DNA of 64,000 nt from Sphagnum compactum (taxonomy: Eukaryota; Bryophyta; Sphagnopsida; Sphagnales): NCBI GenBank assembly GCA_965153455.1, contig OZ234495.1, forward strand, positions 19,464,875-19,528,874. The letters run 5' to 3'. The notes under the pieces are model-generated. The model was not told the DNA's origin and searched no databases. It worked only from the letters and a program-made list of their open reading frames with translations. Position numbers and translations under genes: made by a program. This document shows positions 34,159 through 45,776 of this stretch, piece by piece. Each line of letters begins with the position of its first letter. The stretch's first letter is position 1.

Positions 34159-36069
34159 TAAATGTCCCACATCAAGTTTCATTAATGGACCCAAGTCTAA
34201 ACTATCACAACTTATTAGTTATGTTAGATTGTAGAAAGGAAGATTTGGTCTTCTTTGTTATCATTGATTGTCATTTCGTAGCCTTGGGTCCTATTTGCAT
34301 AGGGTTTTCTTTTCTTCATTTTTCGTTGATTGTTTATTTTCATTTTTTCTTTGGGTTAACATGTGCTCTCATTTGCCTTGTACTTTTGATGGATGGGTTT
34401 CCATCCTTGATTTTTATATACAAGGATTTTCTTCTTATTGGTGGAAACCCAACCCAAGGTTAAGGGCACATTAACTAGACTCGAGTGTTTGTTGCATATC
34501 TTGCTTGTAGTTTCACATTGGCTAGCACCCTAACACTCCCCTTGTTTTTCTTTTTCTTTCTTGATTTTGACACAATGAACCAAGAAATTCATTGCCATAA
34601 TACCAAATACAACCACAAACATTCCCCCTTCAAGTCACTACCCAAATTTCCACAAAGATATGGCTGAGATGTTGTGCATGGTCAGATGTGATGTTTAAGG
34701 TAGCGGCACCCATAAACAAGTGTGTACCCAATGGCGTCCTCTATTAAAATCTTGAAAATCCTAAGGAAATTAGAAGATGATATGATTATAGCAATGTACA
34801 CCAACTAAACATAGATCCTAGGGGTCAATATTAGGTGTAATTATAGTCGACACTTTAGAAATTCATAACTTCTTCATATGGTGCCCGAATTATGCATTTA
34901 AAAGTGTGTTGGATTTTTTTTCCTCTTGTTAAAATGATCCCCCAAATTCATTTTTCTATTAATAGTAAGCATGCTCAGATGCCTGGAAAGGATGATTATA
35001 GTAGGTTCACCACCCTACGAATAAATGATTAATTATTTTTGGAAAAATAAGGTTCGCCACCCCAAAACTAGGGTGTAATGCCACTGCAATTAAGTTAATG
35101 GACTTTAATTTGGTTCAATGATGGATCTAAAACTTGTTTAGGGAATTGGTTTCAATGTGGAAATGTATTAATAAAAACAATGCAAAAGAGTTTTGTATCA
35201 TATGAATTGGAGGTATTACACTATGGACTTTTGATTGCTAAAAAAACACACCTTATTTTTAAAAGTCCATAACATTTAAGAACAAAAGTGTTTTGAGTTT
35301 AATTTTTTTAGACTTACATAAATCACTAACCCCTACAATGCACAAATCACATATGGAAAAAATTTGTTAAGAATGGATAGATATCATTTTGTTGTCATCA
35401 TGTGTCAACACTATGCACATTCTAAAGCTTGCAAAATGGACTTTATGCCAAATTTGTTTTTGCCGGATTTTGGTCCACCCAACCATGCCAAGACCTATTA
35501 ATTAGTTGGGGGTGTGTCACAAGTCCATTTTTTTTTTTTGCAAAGAGTTATTTTGATTTGTGTATCCCAAAAAAAAGAAACTATGGAGTCCCCCCCAAAA
35601 TAGAAGATTTTATTGAAAGATAGAGTGACTCCCCCTCTGGCCCACCTATATAGGTGAAAAGGAAAGGACTTCGAGCAAAACATGTGGGATTAAAACAAGG
35701 TGCTATTGGGAACCTAATGGGAATCCATTGGGAATTTGAAGGGAACATAGAGGGAAGAAAAAAAAAATCCTCCCCAAACCCCTTCCCCCACCCAAAACTT
35801 AAAAGGAAAAAATTCAAGGCACTTTGAGTGCATGCTTAAACCTATCCATTGGCTACATGTATTCTTAGTTTCCAAAATTGTTGGTCACCATTTTTGGCCT
35901 AGGCTAATGGAAAGGGCAAAGATTGAACAAGGAAGAAAAACAAAAAACAACTCCCCCTAGCCCCCCCCCCCCAAAAAAAAACTTGGGCCCATCATGAGTG
36001 CATGATGAGCCTTCCCATTGGGTGCATGAAATCTCTCTTTTCAAAACTATTCGTCACCATTTTTTAGTG
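34159..36069. other. Intergenic, no gene seen
   Basis: Includes a T run at about 35527-35540 and a C12-A9 tract at 35961-35981. Two related stretches, GGTTCACCACCCTA (about 35003) and GGTTCGCCACCCCA (about 35051), sit close together. Nothing coding is recognised. Confidence 0.5.
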
Positions 36070-36785
36070 TGACATCCCCTTTTGCTTAAGAGATGTCTTA
36101 AACAGATGTAGGCTTCATATCAAGACCACCTTAGTGGGGCACTAAGGTGATATGAGAATTAGGCCAAAAATGATTCCATGAAGTTCAACTCCTCTAGGAG
36201 TCAAGATATGTCTGGACCTCGAATCTCAATGGGCTAAGGCAAGAGCTTGGGCTCTTGCCAGCTAAGAAAATAACTGGTAGTTGTCTTCGAGATTATAGTG
36301 AAAGGCATTATCCCTTTAAACCCTTCAATGAATGATTAAGTGTTGTCTTGGGTCGCCCAAGGGGGCAAACCCACTAAAACCCTTGGAACGATTAAAAGTT
36401 ATTGCTTTAAAGCTTCAAGGTTGCCAAGAGAGGGTTGGCCCCAGGACAACTCAAGTCATCTTAGCTAAACTCTTTTAGACCAACTCTAGGAGTTGGTCCT
36501 AAAAAGTCTTTGAATCAACATGGGGCTAATTCCTTTAAGACCATGTGGGTTAGCTCTAGGAATCGGGCCTTGGCTTGCTCCAAATTAGACTAAGACTTAA
36601 AGCTTCAAGAGTAGGGTCTAATGAATCGAAATAACAAGTCTAAGTCTGTCCAAAGTGGTCAAGACTTTTGGACTAACCAAATATGTTGTGGGGTGGACAA
36701 GTAGCCAAGAGCTAAAAGACTCAACGCGAAAGGAGTTTGACAAAGCGTGTGGAGTGCAAGGTTGCAAGTGAAAAAGGGCATGTCA
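36070..36785 (+). repeat. 5' LTR of the old gypsy element
   Basis: Starts TGACATCCCCTT; shared blocks with 43494 onward include TTCATATCAAGACCAC, GGGGCACTAAG, TTAGGCCAAAAATG, TTGTCTTGGGT and GGCTTGCTCCAA(A/G)TTAGAC. It ends near GGGCATGTCA. Confidence 0.88.
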
Positions 36786-36787
36786 TC

Positions 36788-36805
36788 TGGTATTAGAACT
36801 AAACT
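36788..36805 (+). other. Decayed iMet primer binding site
   Basis: TGGTATTAGAACTAAACT differs from the usual TGGTATCAGAGCC by transitions, consistent with age. Confidence 0.7.
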
Positions 36806-38720
36806 TGATTTGGCAAACGAAAAGATGGGAGAAGAAGCGATTCCTGCATCAGAAACTTCATGGGTCATGATTTGGCAATAATAGTCATGTGAAATTTTCT
36901 TTTCATAGGTTTGTATGGAATCGACATGGATGTCATTCATCTACTTGTATTATTTGAACATCAATGTCATGTGCGTTGTTTATACACAAATGTCATATGC
37001 TTGTTCGTATTGTTTAAACATGAATGTTGTGTGTCTATTCATATTGTTTACAAACAAAAGTCGTGTACACGACGATGACTTCTATGTTTAAATAATGTAT
37101 AACATTCATGTGTAAAAATATGAACCCATGAAATAATGGATTTCGCACAAATTTGGAACGAACCCATGAAGCTTATAAATTTATGATGTGGATCCCTTGT
37201 CGTGAAAAAGTCACGTTGGACCAAGGTGGAAATGGCACTAATCAAGGCAGAAAAGGTCGCCGCATAGGAAGCTTGTGAGGCCAAGAAGTTGGCCAAGTTT
37301 ATGGCAATAGCGGAACTAAGTTCTACTAAGAAGCTTCCCAAAACGCCCAAAGGCGAAAGGGAAGAGGCTTCTAGGCCCTTTGACCCAAAAAGTGGGGAAG
37401 GAGGGGCATCAATAGGAAAGGAGTCTTCCAAAAAGGAAGCCTCCAAGGATAGTGTCTAGGTGGTGGAACAACTCTAGTCTTTCTCTGATTCGTTGGAATC
37501 AAGCGAAGAGAAGAAGAGAACCCAGAAATGGTCGATATTCCAAAGAAACCAATTAAGGCGTCCAAGTGGACAAAGGAGTCCAAAAGAGCCCAAAAGGCTT
37601 TGGAGCTAGGCTCAAGTGACTTAAGCAACTCAAGAAGCCCCGACGACAAAAGAAACCTGGGAAACAAAACTCTAGCTTGAAGCCGAAGAAATCTTCCAAG
37701 CCACAAGAGAGGCGACTCAATTGGAGATGGAACTAGAATGAGCCAAGTTTAAAACTCGTCAAGTTGAAAAGATTCCTTCACTATCCATGAACACCATGGC
37801 TGAAACCATAAAGGTGTTGCAAACCCTTGTGGTTAATGAAAGGGAAACCAACATGCAATTATCATTGGAGTTGAAAGAGGCTCAAAAGGAGAAAGGGGTT
37901 GGGCCAAGCGGAGAAACTGCAAATGAAGACCCAAATGCTAGATCTTTTCATGGGAAAGGACACTAGGGTGAAAAGGGTGAGACAATGGGCTCTCCAAATG
38001 GGAATCACAAGTGATCAAAATGGATGTGGATTGACTTAGGTTGGCATAGTTTCTTCTAAGAAATCACACCCTAGAGTGGTGAATGACATAGAAAGATGTT
38101 AAATTAAACCTAATGGGAAGTTTGCTTTGGAGCACGTTTAAGGCCAAACTGAACGAAAGGTTCATCCTCCACAATCAAATCTTGAAGGATGGGTAAGAAC
38201 TTTTAAGCTTGCACCAATTTGATGGACCTGAAACAATGGGGGGTATGTTTAAACCTTTGCATCCTTACTAAGTTTCATTCTGATGAAAGAGAAATATGCA
38301 TAAAAGGTGGTTTTCTTCCATGGCTTGTAGCCTTGGGCTTGTAATGCCATTCTACAAAGAAATGAGGTCCCCACAACATGCTAGGAATTGATGAAGGTTG
38401 TAAAATGCATGGAAGATGATTCCATGCACAAGTAGGTGAAAACGCCATAAGGCTGTATTGGAAATGCAAAGCAAATTGCAAGTGGCCCAAAGAGGGGCCA
38501 GAAGAGGAAGTGGGATAAAAACTCACCCAAGGACAAAAGAACCCTAGTGGAAAAAAAGTTGTGGGACATTGCCAAAATCCGATGTTTCAACTGCGAATAA
38601 TTGGGGCACTTTGCCAAGGATTTTGAAAAAGTAAAGATTGGGCACAAGGGGGATTCATCGCAAAGGCAAGTGTGGCCAAATTGGGCCCAAATTTAGTGTT
38701 GTTTATGTTGAAGGTAAGAA
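36806..38720 (+). pseudogene. gag remnant of the old gypsy element
   Basis: Pieces in different frames: a coiled-coil-like stretch around 37690-37930 (MAETIKVLQTLVVNERETN near 37797) and a broken zinc knuckle near 38584-38630 (CFNCE-stop-LGHFAKD, last Cys replaced). Stops prevent any product. The 3' limit is approximate. Confidence 0.65.
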
Positions 38721-41420
38721 TTAACGGGGTGTTGTATCTTTTGGATTTAAGAGCCACACATTTGTTTGTGAGCCCAAAGGTGATAGCCTAACTCGAATGG
38801 GTGGCTACAAAAGTGGCCAAACCCATCAAGGTCCAATTGGCACAAGGAGCCGCAACACTAACAAGCAACTTGTGGTGTTGGGAGCAAATCGCCTTATGGT
38901 TCGCCTGTGTTGTTCGTTGATAAAAAACATGGAAAATTACGCATGTGCATAAATTGTCATACCTAGAATAAAATCACCATTAAAAACAATTACCCCTTGC
39001 CTTCAATTGATGATCTCTTTGATTGTTTAAATAGGGCCTCTTATTTTAGTCGCATTGATTTGGAATCAGGCTATTATCAAATCTGCATCGAAGATAAAAA
39101 TGTGCAAAGGACGGCCATAAAGACAAGATACAACTCATATGAATTCTTGGTCATGTCGCTTGAATTCTGTATCCATCCATTTTCACAACTTTGATGAACT
39201 CTTAATGTATTCCAAGTTTACAAAAGAGCATGCGACACTTTTAGAGTTTGTGTTGCAAAAGCTCAAAAAAAACAAATTATATGTCTATCAAGCAAAAAAA
39301 TGAATTTGCAAGTTTGGAAATGGACTTTTTGGGACATGTGTTCTCCCAAGAAGAGTGAGTTCAAAAGAAAATGGAATAAAATAGGGAATGGCAAAGCCCA
39401 ATTTTGGCAAAAGGGGTAGGTTGTTCTTAAAAATTGGTCAATTTCTATAGAAAGATCCTAAAGGACTTCTTTGCATTGACAAAATTACTCATTGACATCT
39501 TGAAGAAAAAATGATTGTTTGAGTGGAAGGGCAAACAATAAAAAACATTCAACATTTTGAAAAGGAAGTTTTTAGATTTTGCGAAATCATTCAAAGAACA
39601 TATAAATGTGAGTGGGTTTGTGATAAGCAGGGTCTTGATGCAAGAAGGACATCCAATCGCCTTTGAAAGTGAAAAACTAGCAGGGGCCCAATTGAGATGA
39701 CCAACTCATGAACAGGAAATATTTGCAATAGTGAGTTGTTTAAAGGCATGGCAACACTATTTACATTCTCGTAAAACCAAAATCTTTCCAAATAATGTCT
39801 CCTTGAAATATTTTGAGACCCAACCAAAGGCCATAGTAAAATAACTACGTTGGCAGGATACCTTGGCCCTTATGGACACCAAGTTGATCCATAAGCCTAG
39901 CATAAACAATATGGTGCCAAATGCATTAAGTTGCAAATAGGAATACCAAGGAGAGCTGCATTAGGAAAATATTCAAATTTTTTGAACCATGTTTGTCGGA
40001 GAAAGCAATCTAGAGAGCAAGATATGAGAAGCTTCTATGGACACGATCGTTTGGCACAAAATTATTTCAAGGACTTGTGCCAAAAAAAGAAGGTGAAAGG
40101 GATCACCTTTCTTAATTGATTGCTAAGATGGAAGCAATTGCAAATCTATGTGCTAGAAGGAAAGTTGCACACGAAAGTTGTGCAAGAAATGCATGATGGG
40201 CCCATGGCACGACACCATGGTGAGAAAACAATAAGGGAGTTGTTGAGGAGAACTTTGTATTAACTCGAAATGAAGGAAGACGTAGAACATTACGTCCACA
40301 CGTGCATAAAATGCTAAAGTATCAAGTCGATACATAAACAAAAGTATAGGCTGTATAGGCCCCTCCCAATTCCCTTAAGTCCATTTGAGAGTGTCTCAAT
40401 GGATTTTATGACATATCTCTCGGAATGGGAGGGTACGGATGCCATCTTTGTGGTGGTAGACGTGCTTTTAAAAATAGGCTAAATTTGCATTGACCTAAAC
40501 AAACGCCCCGGTGGCAAGGATGGCAATTCTGTTTTTTGACATGTGTGTTTGACATAATGGTATGTCGAAGGTCATAGTAAGTGACCGGGATATGAAATTC
40601 ACATTAGGATGTTGGACGCTATTGATGAAGAAAGCGGGGACCAAACTAAAATTTAGTATTTATTTTCATCCACAACCTAATGGACAAACTAGAAAAGTGA
40701 ACGGGATATTGAATCAATATCTTTGTAATTATATTACTAATGATCATAAGGATGGGGTGACCATTTGGGTTTGGTGGACTCTTGCTACATCTAGGTTCAG
40801 TTGGCCTTGGGAATTGAAATGAAACAACCCATGGATCTAACCATTCCTAGAATAAAAGACACTTGTTACGAAGGCGGCATGAAGCCGAAAAGATGGCCAA
40901 AGAACATGAAAAGAAGAATTCAGAAGCCATCAAGTTCTTAGAAAAGGCGCATGCTAATTATGAGAAACAAGCCAAGAAGTCACGAAAGCACATTGAATTC
41001 GAGGTGGGGGACCCACTATGGTTAAACATAAAAGACTTTAAGATGCCTGAAATTATGGTGAATAGGTTCGTCCCAAAATACGCAGGTTTTATAAGATCAT
41101 TCGTAAACCCCATCCCGATGTGCACACTTTGCAACTACCAACGACGTCAGTAGCCCACTCGACCTTCCATGTGTCCAAGTTGAAGCTAGTTCATGAAGAC
41201 AAGAAAATGAAGGACCAGAAACAGGCCTAAGACCTAGGATTCAACCTCATTGAGCATAAGCTTGTTGGGGAAATAGAATGCATCCTAACTACAAGACAAA
41301 ATAGGAAAATTGGCAACCAATACCTATTCAAGTGGAAAGGATGTCACTTGAAATAATCGCAGTGGGTGAAGCCCACTCATGTGGACCACTTGCCAAAAAT
41401 GGTTGAAAAGTTTGAATGGG
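38721..41420 (+). pseudogene. pol remnant of the old gypsy element, with chromodomain-like end
   Basis: Protease trace (LRATHLFVSPK, about 38748, for D-S-G-A-T-H), RT start ([28 protein letters not shown]-type block at 39050), RNase H traces, integrase zinc region (HHGEKTIRELL ... CIKC, 40210-40315), core traces (SMDFMTYLSEW at about 40395, VSDRDMKF at 40573, FHPQPNGQT at 40665), the tail VGDPLWLNIKDF (about 41006) and a chromodomain-like block (GEIECILTTRQNRKIG, LFKWKG, about 41265-41340). Many stops and frameshifts. Confidence 0.75.
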
Positions 41421-42123
41421 AGTGTGGCCAAGAGATGGGAAATAGAAAATCGCATAAAAATAAATCCAACACATCAAAAATAGTGTTGATGAAGACATCA
41501 ACCTCCAAAAGGCAAGGGGTGAGAGCAAAACCTAGAAGAATGGACATATATCTAAACTAAAACTAAAGAAAAACGGTAGTCAGTTTGAGTTCAAGATGTA
41601 TGAAATGGGGCGGACCATGGAAGAAGTAAGTGAAGGTTGAATTGAAGTGATGATGACCAATGGAAATGGACCTAAGAGTTGAACTTGAAAAAAAAACTTC
41701 TAAGAGCTCAATCAGGCAAGATTTGGTAATGATGCACGTACATTAAATGGCGTGTCCTTGAACTAAGAATAAATTTGTGGGATCGAAGTTTCAAGTGCAT
41801 GGATCGCGAACCATGTCCTTCTAAAGCAAAAGGGGTTTGACTTGGCTACATTAGAGAAATTTTGTCCTTTGCAACCAAGAAATCTATGACTACAAATCCT
41901 AAATGACTATATGTATGACTTTAATCATAAACTGTTACTTTGGATCTTATGTGTAAAAAGTTATAGTGCATGTGATTAATAAATGATGAAGTGGTAACAA
42001 GAAGGGGGATGTTAGTTTTCATCACTTTTATTTCATTTTTATACCATCCATGATTGATGACAAAGTGACATGGATGTCCAATTGTCATTATAATGATTAA
42101 AAAATAACTATAAGTCATTTGAT
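41421..42123. other. Non-coding 3' part of the old gypsy element
   Basis: Between pol and the microsatellite; no conserved frame is seen. Confidence 0.5.
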
Positions 42124-42560
42124 ATGAACATAAACAACCCTACCCTCACCTACCTATGTACCTACCTATTTACCTACCACATACCCACCAACCCACTCAT
42201 TCACCACCTACCTACCTACTACCCACTTACCTGCCCACCAACCTGTCCACCCACCTACCACCCTATCCACCCACCTACTTACCTACCTATCCACCCACCT
42301 ACCCACCTATTATCCACTTACCTACCTACCTACTTACCCAACCACCCACCTACCTACCTACTATCCACTTACCTACCCACCAACCCACCCATCTACATAC
42401 CTACTACCCACTTACCCATCCACCTACCTACCCACCCACCCACCTACCACCTACCTACCTACTTCCTACCCTCCCACCTAACCACCCACACATGATCCAC
42501 CTACTTACCTACCTACCTTTTATTTTCTATTTTCTATAACCTACCCACTTCCTACCTATC
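42124..42560. repeat. CCTA/CCAC microsatellite
   Basis: More than 400 bp built from CCTA, CCAC and CCAT tetramers (CTACCTACCTA, CCACCCACCTAC). It produces long Pro/Thr/Tyr-rich open frames in two registers on the plus strand that should not be annotated as genes. It lies inside the old gypsy element upstream of the 3' LTR. Confidence 0.92.
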
Positions 42561-42729
42561 ATCCTATTGTTTACTACCTACCTCATAGTTTTGTAGTGAT
42601 ATGAAATAAACATGTGACATAGAAAACTTGACCAAAGTTGAACACCTTTTGATGTTATAGTCCATTGGTAAGGACTTGGTTTATCATTTGAAGCTAAAAG
42701 GTTTCAATTCCTAATATTTACAATCTATG

Positions 42730-42860
42730 TGCATTCTTAAAGGGCTAAGGTAAGTAGGCTAGACTAAGGTAGTTACATAAGTAGGTTACATAAGTTATGT
42801 GCCAAGTTAAATACATTAAATTACTGCCTGCCTACTTGCCTACCTACCTACCTATAAAAA
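42730..42860. repeat. CTAGG/GTAGGTTA-rich repeat, copy D, and short CCTA run
   Basis: AAGTAGGCTAGACTAAGGTAG and AAGTAGGTTACATAAGTTATG, followed by TGCCTACCTACCTACCTA. Its words agree with copies A-C and with the 20792-20928 insertion (ACATAAGTTA). Confidence 0.6.
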
Positions 42861-43493
42861 TACTTTGTGTCTACCAATCATATTTTAGTCATTCATTATA
42901 TGACACCTCAACATTATATATGGTTTGTCTTCTATGACTTGTCGTTAATGACTATAGGGTGAAAAATGCCACATCAAACATTAAATGATTACTTGGCCTT
43001 TGCTACTGGTCTATTACAACTAAAGGCTTCTAAGTCATATATGTCCGGTATGATTACAAAATTAATCATATATGGAATCATAAATTTAAGAATTTTTTCT
43101 AGTGCTAAACACAAGTTGAAACTATCTATTAGCATGTTTTATAGTCACATGGTTGCCCAAGGTCACCGAGAAAACAGGCCTAGGCATGAGACTTAACCTT
43201 CAAATGTTTTTGAAGGGGCCCAAAGAGGGGAATGTCGCTTAGTAAAAGAAATGAGCCCAAAAGGGATGTAGTGTGGTTTAGGGGACCGACATAAAGATGA
43301 ACAAGATAATTGTTTAAGATTCCTCTTGCATCTAATAAGAAGAGCCTAGGATTTGAATTATACCTAAGTTGAAAACTAGTTACTTTCTTAAAAGCTTGAG
43401 GTAAGAGGGTGGCAAAAGGGGTGGCTTGCCATGACAAGCACGACATGTTAATTGTGTTTACGAGGATGTAAACCTCCCGAAGATGGGGATGAA

Positions 43494-44196
43494 TGACATG
43501 CCCTTCCATTTAAAAAATGTTTTAAGCGGATGCAAGCTTCATATCAAGACCACTTTAATGGGGCACTAAGACAATATAAAAGTTAGGCCAAAAATGGTTC
43601 CGCAAGGTTTGATTATTCTAGGAGTCGAAATACATTCGGAACTCAGGGTCTAGATGGGTTAAGGCGAGAGCTCAGGCTTTTGTTGACCAAGAAACAACTG
43701 GGGGCTATTTTCAGGGCACTATCCCCTTAAAACCCTTTACATACGATTAAACATTGTCTTGGGTTCCTCAAGGGGGCGAGCCCATTAAAACACTTGGGAC
43801 GATTAGAAGTTGCCCCTTTAAAGCTTTGACACCACCAAACGAAGGTTGGCCTCAAGACAACTTGGGTCATCTCGACTTAAATCCTTTAGACCAACTTTGG
43901 GAGTTGGTCCTGAAAGGCCCTCAAGTCAACCTATGGCTTATTCGGTTTTAAGGCCATGTGAGCCAGCTTCGAGAGTCAAGCCCTGGCTTGCTCCAAGTTA
44001 GACTAAGACTTAGCCTCAAAAACAGGGTCTAACAAGTCTAAGTAGCAAGTCTAAGTGCATCCGAAATGGTCAAGACCCATAAACTAACCAAATGTGCCAT
44101 GGGGTGTGTAGGTAACTAGGAACTAAAGTAGTCGACACGAAAAAAACTTGACAAGACACATGAAACAAAGACGACAAGCAAGAAAGGACATGTCCC
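43494..44196 (+). repeat. 3' LTR of the old gypsy element
   Basis: Starts TGACATGCCCTT after the purine-rich GATGGGGATGAA; aligned to 36070-36785 by eye. The right end is near GGACATGTCCCA; no target duplication could be confirmed. Confidence 0.85.
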
Positions 44197-44589
44197 AATG
44201 ATTTAGGGACATAGTTAGAAATCTCTTCACTTTCACAAATGAATTGGAAACTTTGATCAACTTGTCATTCACAAACTGACTGATGTCATTGCTAATATTT
44301 CAACAAGATATCAATAGATATAAAAGGCCTTCATAGTTTCTAAGTATTTATGATATTGCAAATTCTTATTAAGAGCACTAATAACTCACTCATTGTCTTG
44401 CATTGTTGTAAGTTATTACTCTAGAGAGTCCTAATACATACCAAACTAGAATTGGAAGCAATCAGTTTGAAACCTGACACATAAGCTTGAGGATATATTA
44501 ATGCACCTCAAGGCAATTTACCCTCCCTAAAAGGAGGGTTCAATATTAATTTTGTTTAATTTCACTTGATTTCAGCTACCATTTTAAGT
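44197..44589. other. Intergenic between old element and tandem-exon locus
   Basis: No gene is seen; the DNA becomes less repetitive. Confidence 0.45.
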
Positions 44590-44650
44590 GGAAGCTACTG
44601 CTAGCTTGTGGCCCACATCGTTGCGAATTCCACAAGCTTGTGACCCACAT
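44590..44650 (-). pseudogene. Partial fourth copy of the repeated exon (copy D)
   Basis: On the minus strand it reads GIRNDVGHKLAVAST, matching the start of the exon copies at 45207 and 45613. Only the first part is present. A second partial match (GTGACCCACATCG, 44641-44653) directly beside it suggests a small local duplication. Confidence 0.55.
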
Positions 44651-44981
44651 CGCCTGCATTTCACAATGGTCAAGATTGTTAGATGGGGGAAGCAAAATAT
44701 GCTAAAGACTCTAAATTGCAGCCTAGAATCAACCATAGTAATCTTAAGATGTTCTATAATCCCATGCAAATTTTATGAATTAATGAATTTCAAGCTTCCC
44801 GCTACAAGGAGTGTAGAAGACTATCCGATTGACTATGTCCATGTATCATTAAATCCCTTACAAGGTACAATTGTTCAATGAGCATATACGTTATCAAACA
44901 ATGTACAAAGTTCACAGCAGAATCATGATACTACAGAATCAAAACCCTCCAGGTTTTGTGTGCAAAAATATAATGATTTAC

Positions 44982-45207
44982 CTTGCTTGACCTCCGTAAC
45001 GCGTCCCATCCACAGAACCATCAGCCAAATTTGCTCTCCCAGTTGGGCGTGGCCTCGAACAATGCATGTCGATGGTAACAAACTTCCTGAACTGTTGCTG
45101 AGCGATAATTTAGAGGTAACTGCTCGTTGATATTCAACAATTTGAAGCTCATGCCTGGATCTGCCGGGACGACCAGCTTGTGACCGACATTGTTACGAAT
45201 TTGTAGG
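44982..45207 (-). pseudogene. Repeated exon, copy C
   Basis: Bounded by AG|CC at 45207 and AG|GTAAAT after 44982. It encodes LQIRNNVGHKLVVPADPG, then NINEQLPLNYRSATVQEV and, after a 2-base loss near 45045, the block LADGSVDGTRYGG in a shifted frame. The lost bases make it non-functional as read. Confidence 0.65.
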
Positions 45208-45382
45208 CTGCATTTTGGCAATAATATTCAGGCATGTGCAACAAGATAAGACTACAAAGGTGCATATTCTGAACCATAAAAATAAAGATTAAACTAGTCA
45301 GATTTCAGCTACTCTATGCACGACTCATCAGTCAATACTTTCTAGTTGACTGCAACATCCTTCCAAATGCATGGTGAATTAC

Positions 45383-45613
45383 CTTACAGAACCTCCATAA
45401 CGTGCCCCGTCCACAGAACCGTCAGCCAAATTTGCTATCTCCCAGCTGGGCATGGCTTCAAACAATGCATCTCGATGATTTTTGACTTCTTAAATTGTTG
45501 CCAGGCGATAGTTCAGAGGCAGCTGCTCGTTGATGCCGAACAATGTAAAGGTCATGTCTGGTTCTGTCTCGATCATGGCCAGCTTGTGACCCACGTCGTT
45601 ACGAATTTGCAGG
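45383..45613 (-). pseudogene. Repeated exon, copy B
   Basis: 231 bp between acceptor CATGCAG|CC (45613) and donor AAG|GTAATT (45383). The frame starts in phase 2 and ends in phase 2, so neighbouring copies could be joined without a shift. It encodes LQIRNDVGHKLAMIETEP, GINEQLPLNYRLATI, then a TAA where copies A and C have CAA/CAG (Gln), and ends ANLADGSVDGARYGGSV. The family is unknown to me. Confidence 0.7.
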
Positions 45614-45776
45614 CTGCATGTTTGTAGCACTCGGGCATGTGCAACAAGATCAGAAGACAAACATGCATGTTCTGGAATACTGAACGTCAGAAACAAGATA
45701 AACTAGCTAGATTTGGCTACTGCAACATCAGTTAAAATGTGCACTGCAACATCCTTTCAAATGCATGGTAAATTAC

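Larger units (their letters stand above)
36070..44196 (+). mobile_element. Old Ty3/gypsy element with diverged LTR pair
   Basis: A 5' LTR (36070-36785), a decayed iMet primer site (36788), gag and pol remnants in plus-strand order, a CCTA microsatellite and a 3' LTR (43494 to about 44196) define one 8.1 kb element. The LTRs are readable throughout but differ at many positions and by indels, and every coding domain is broken by stops, mostly of the C-to-T/G-to-A type. It is far older than the element at 13850-22136. Confidence 0.85.

Noticed and set aside
42124-42539. Two Pro/Thr-rich open frames of more than 120 codons
   Set aside because: Both are products of the CCTA/CCAC microsatellite in different registers.
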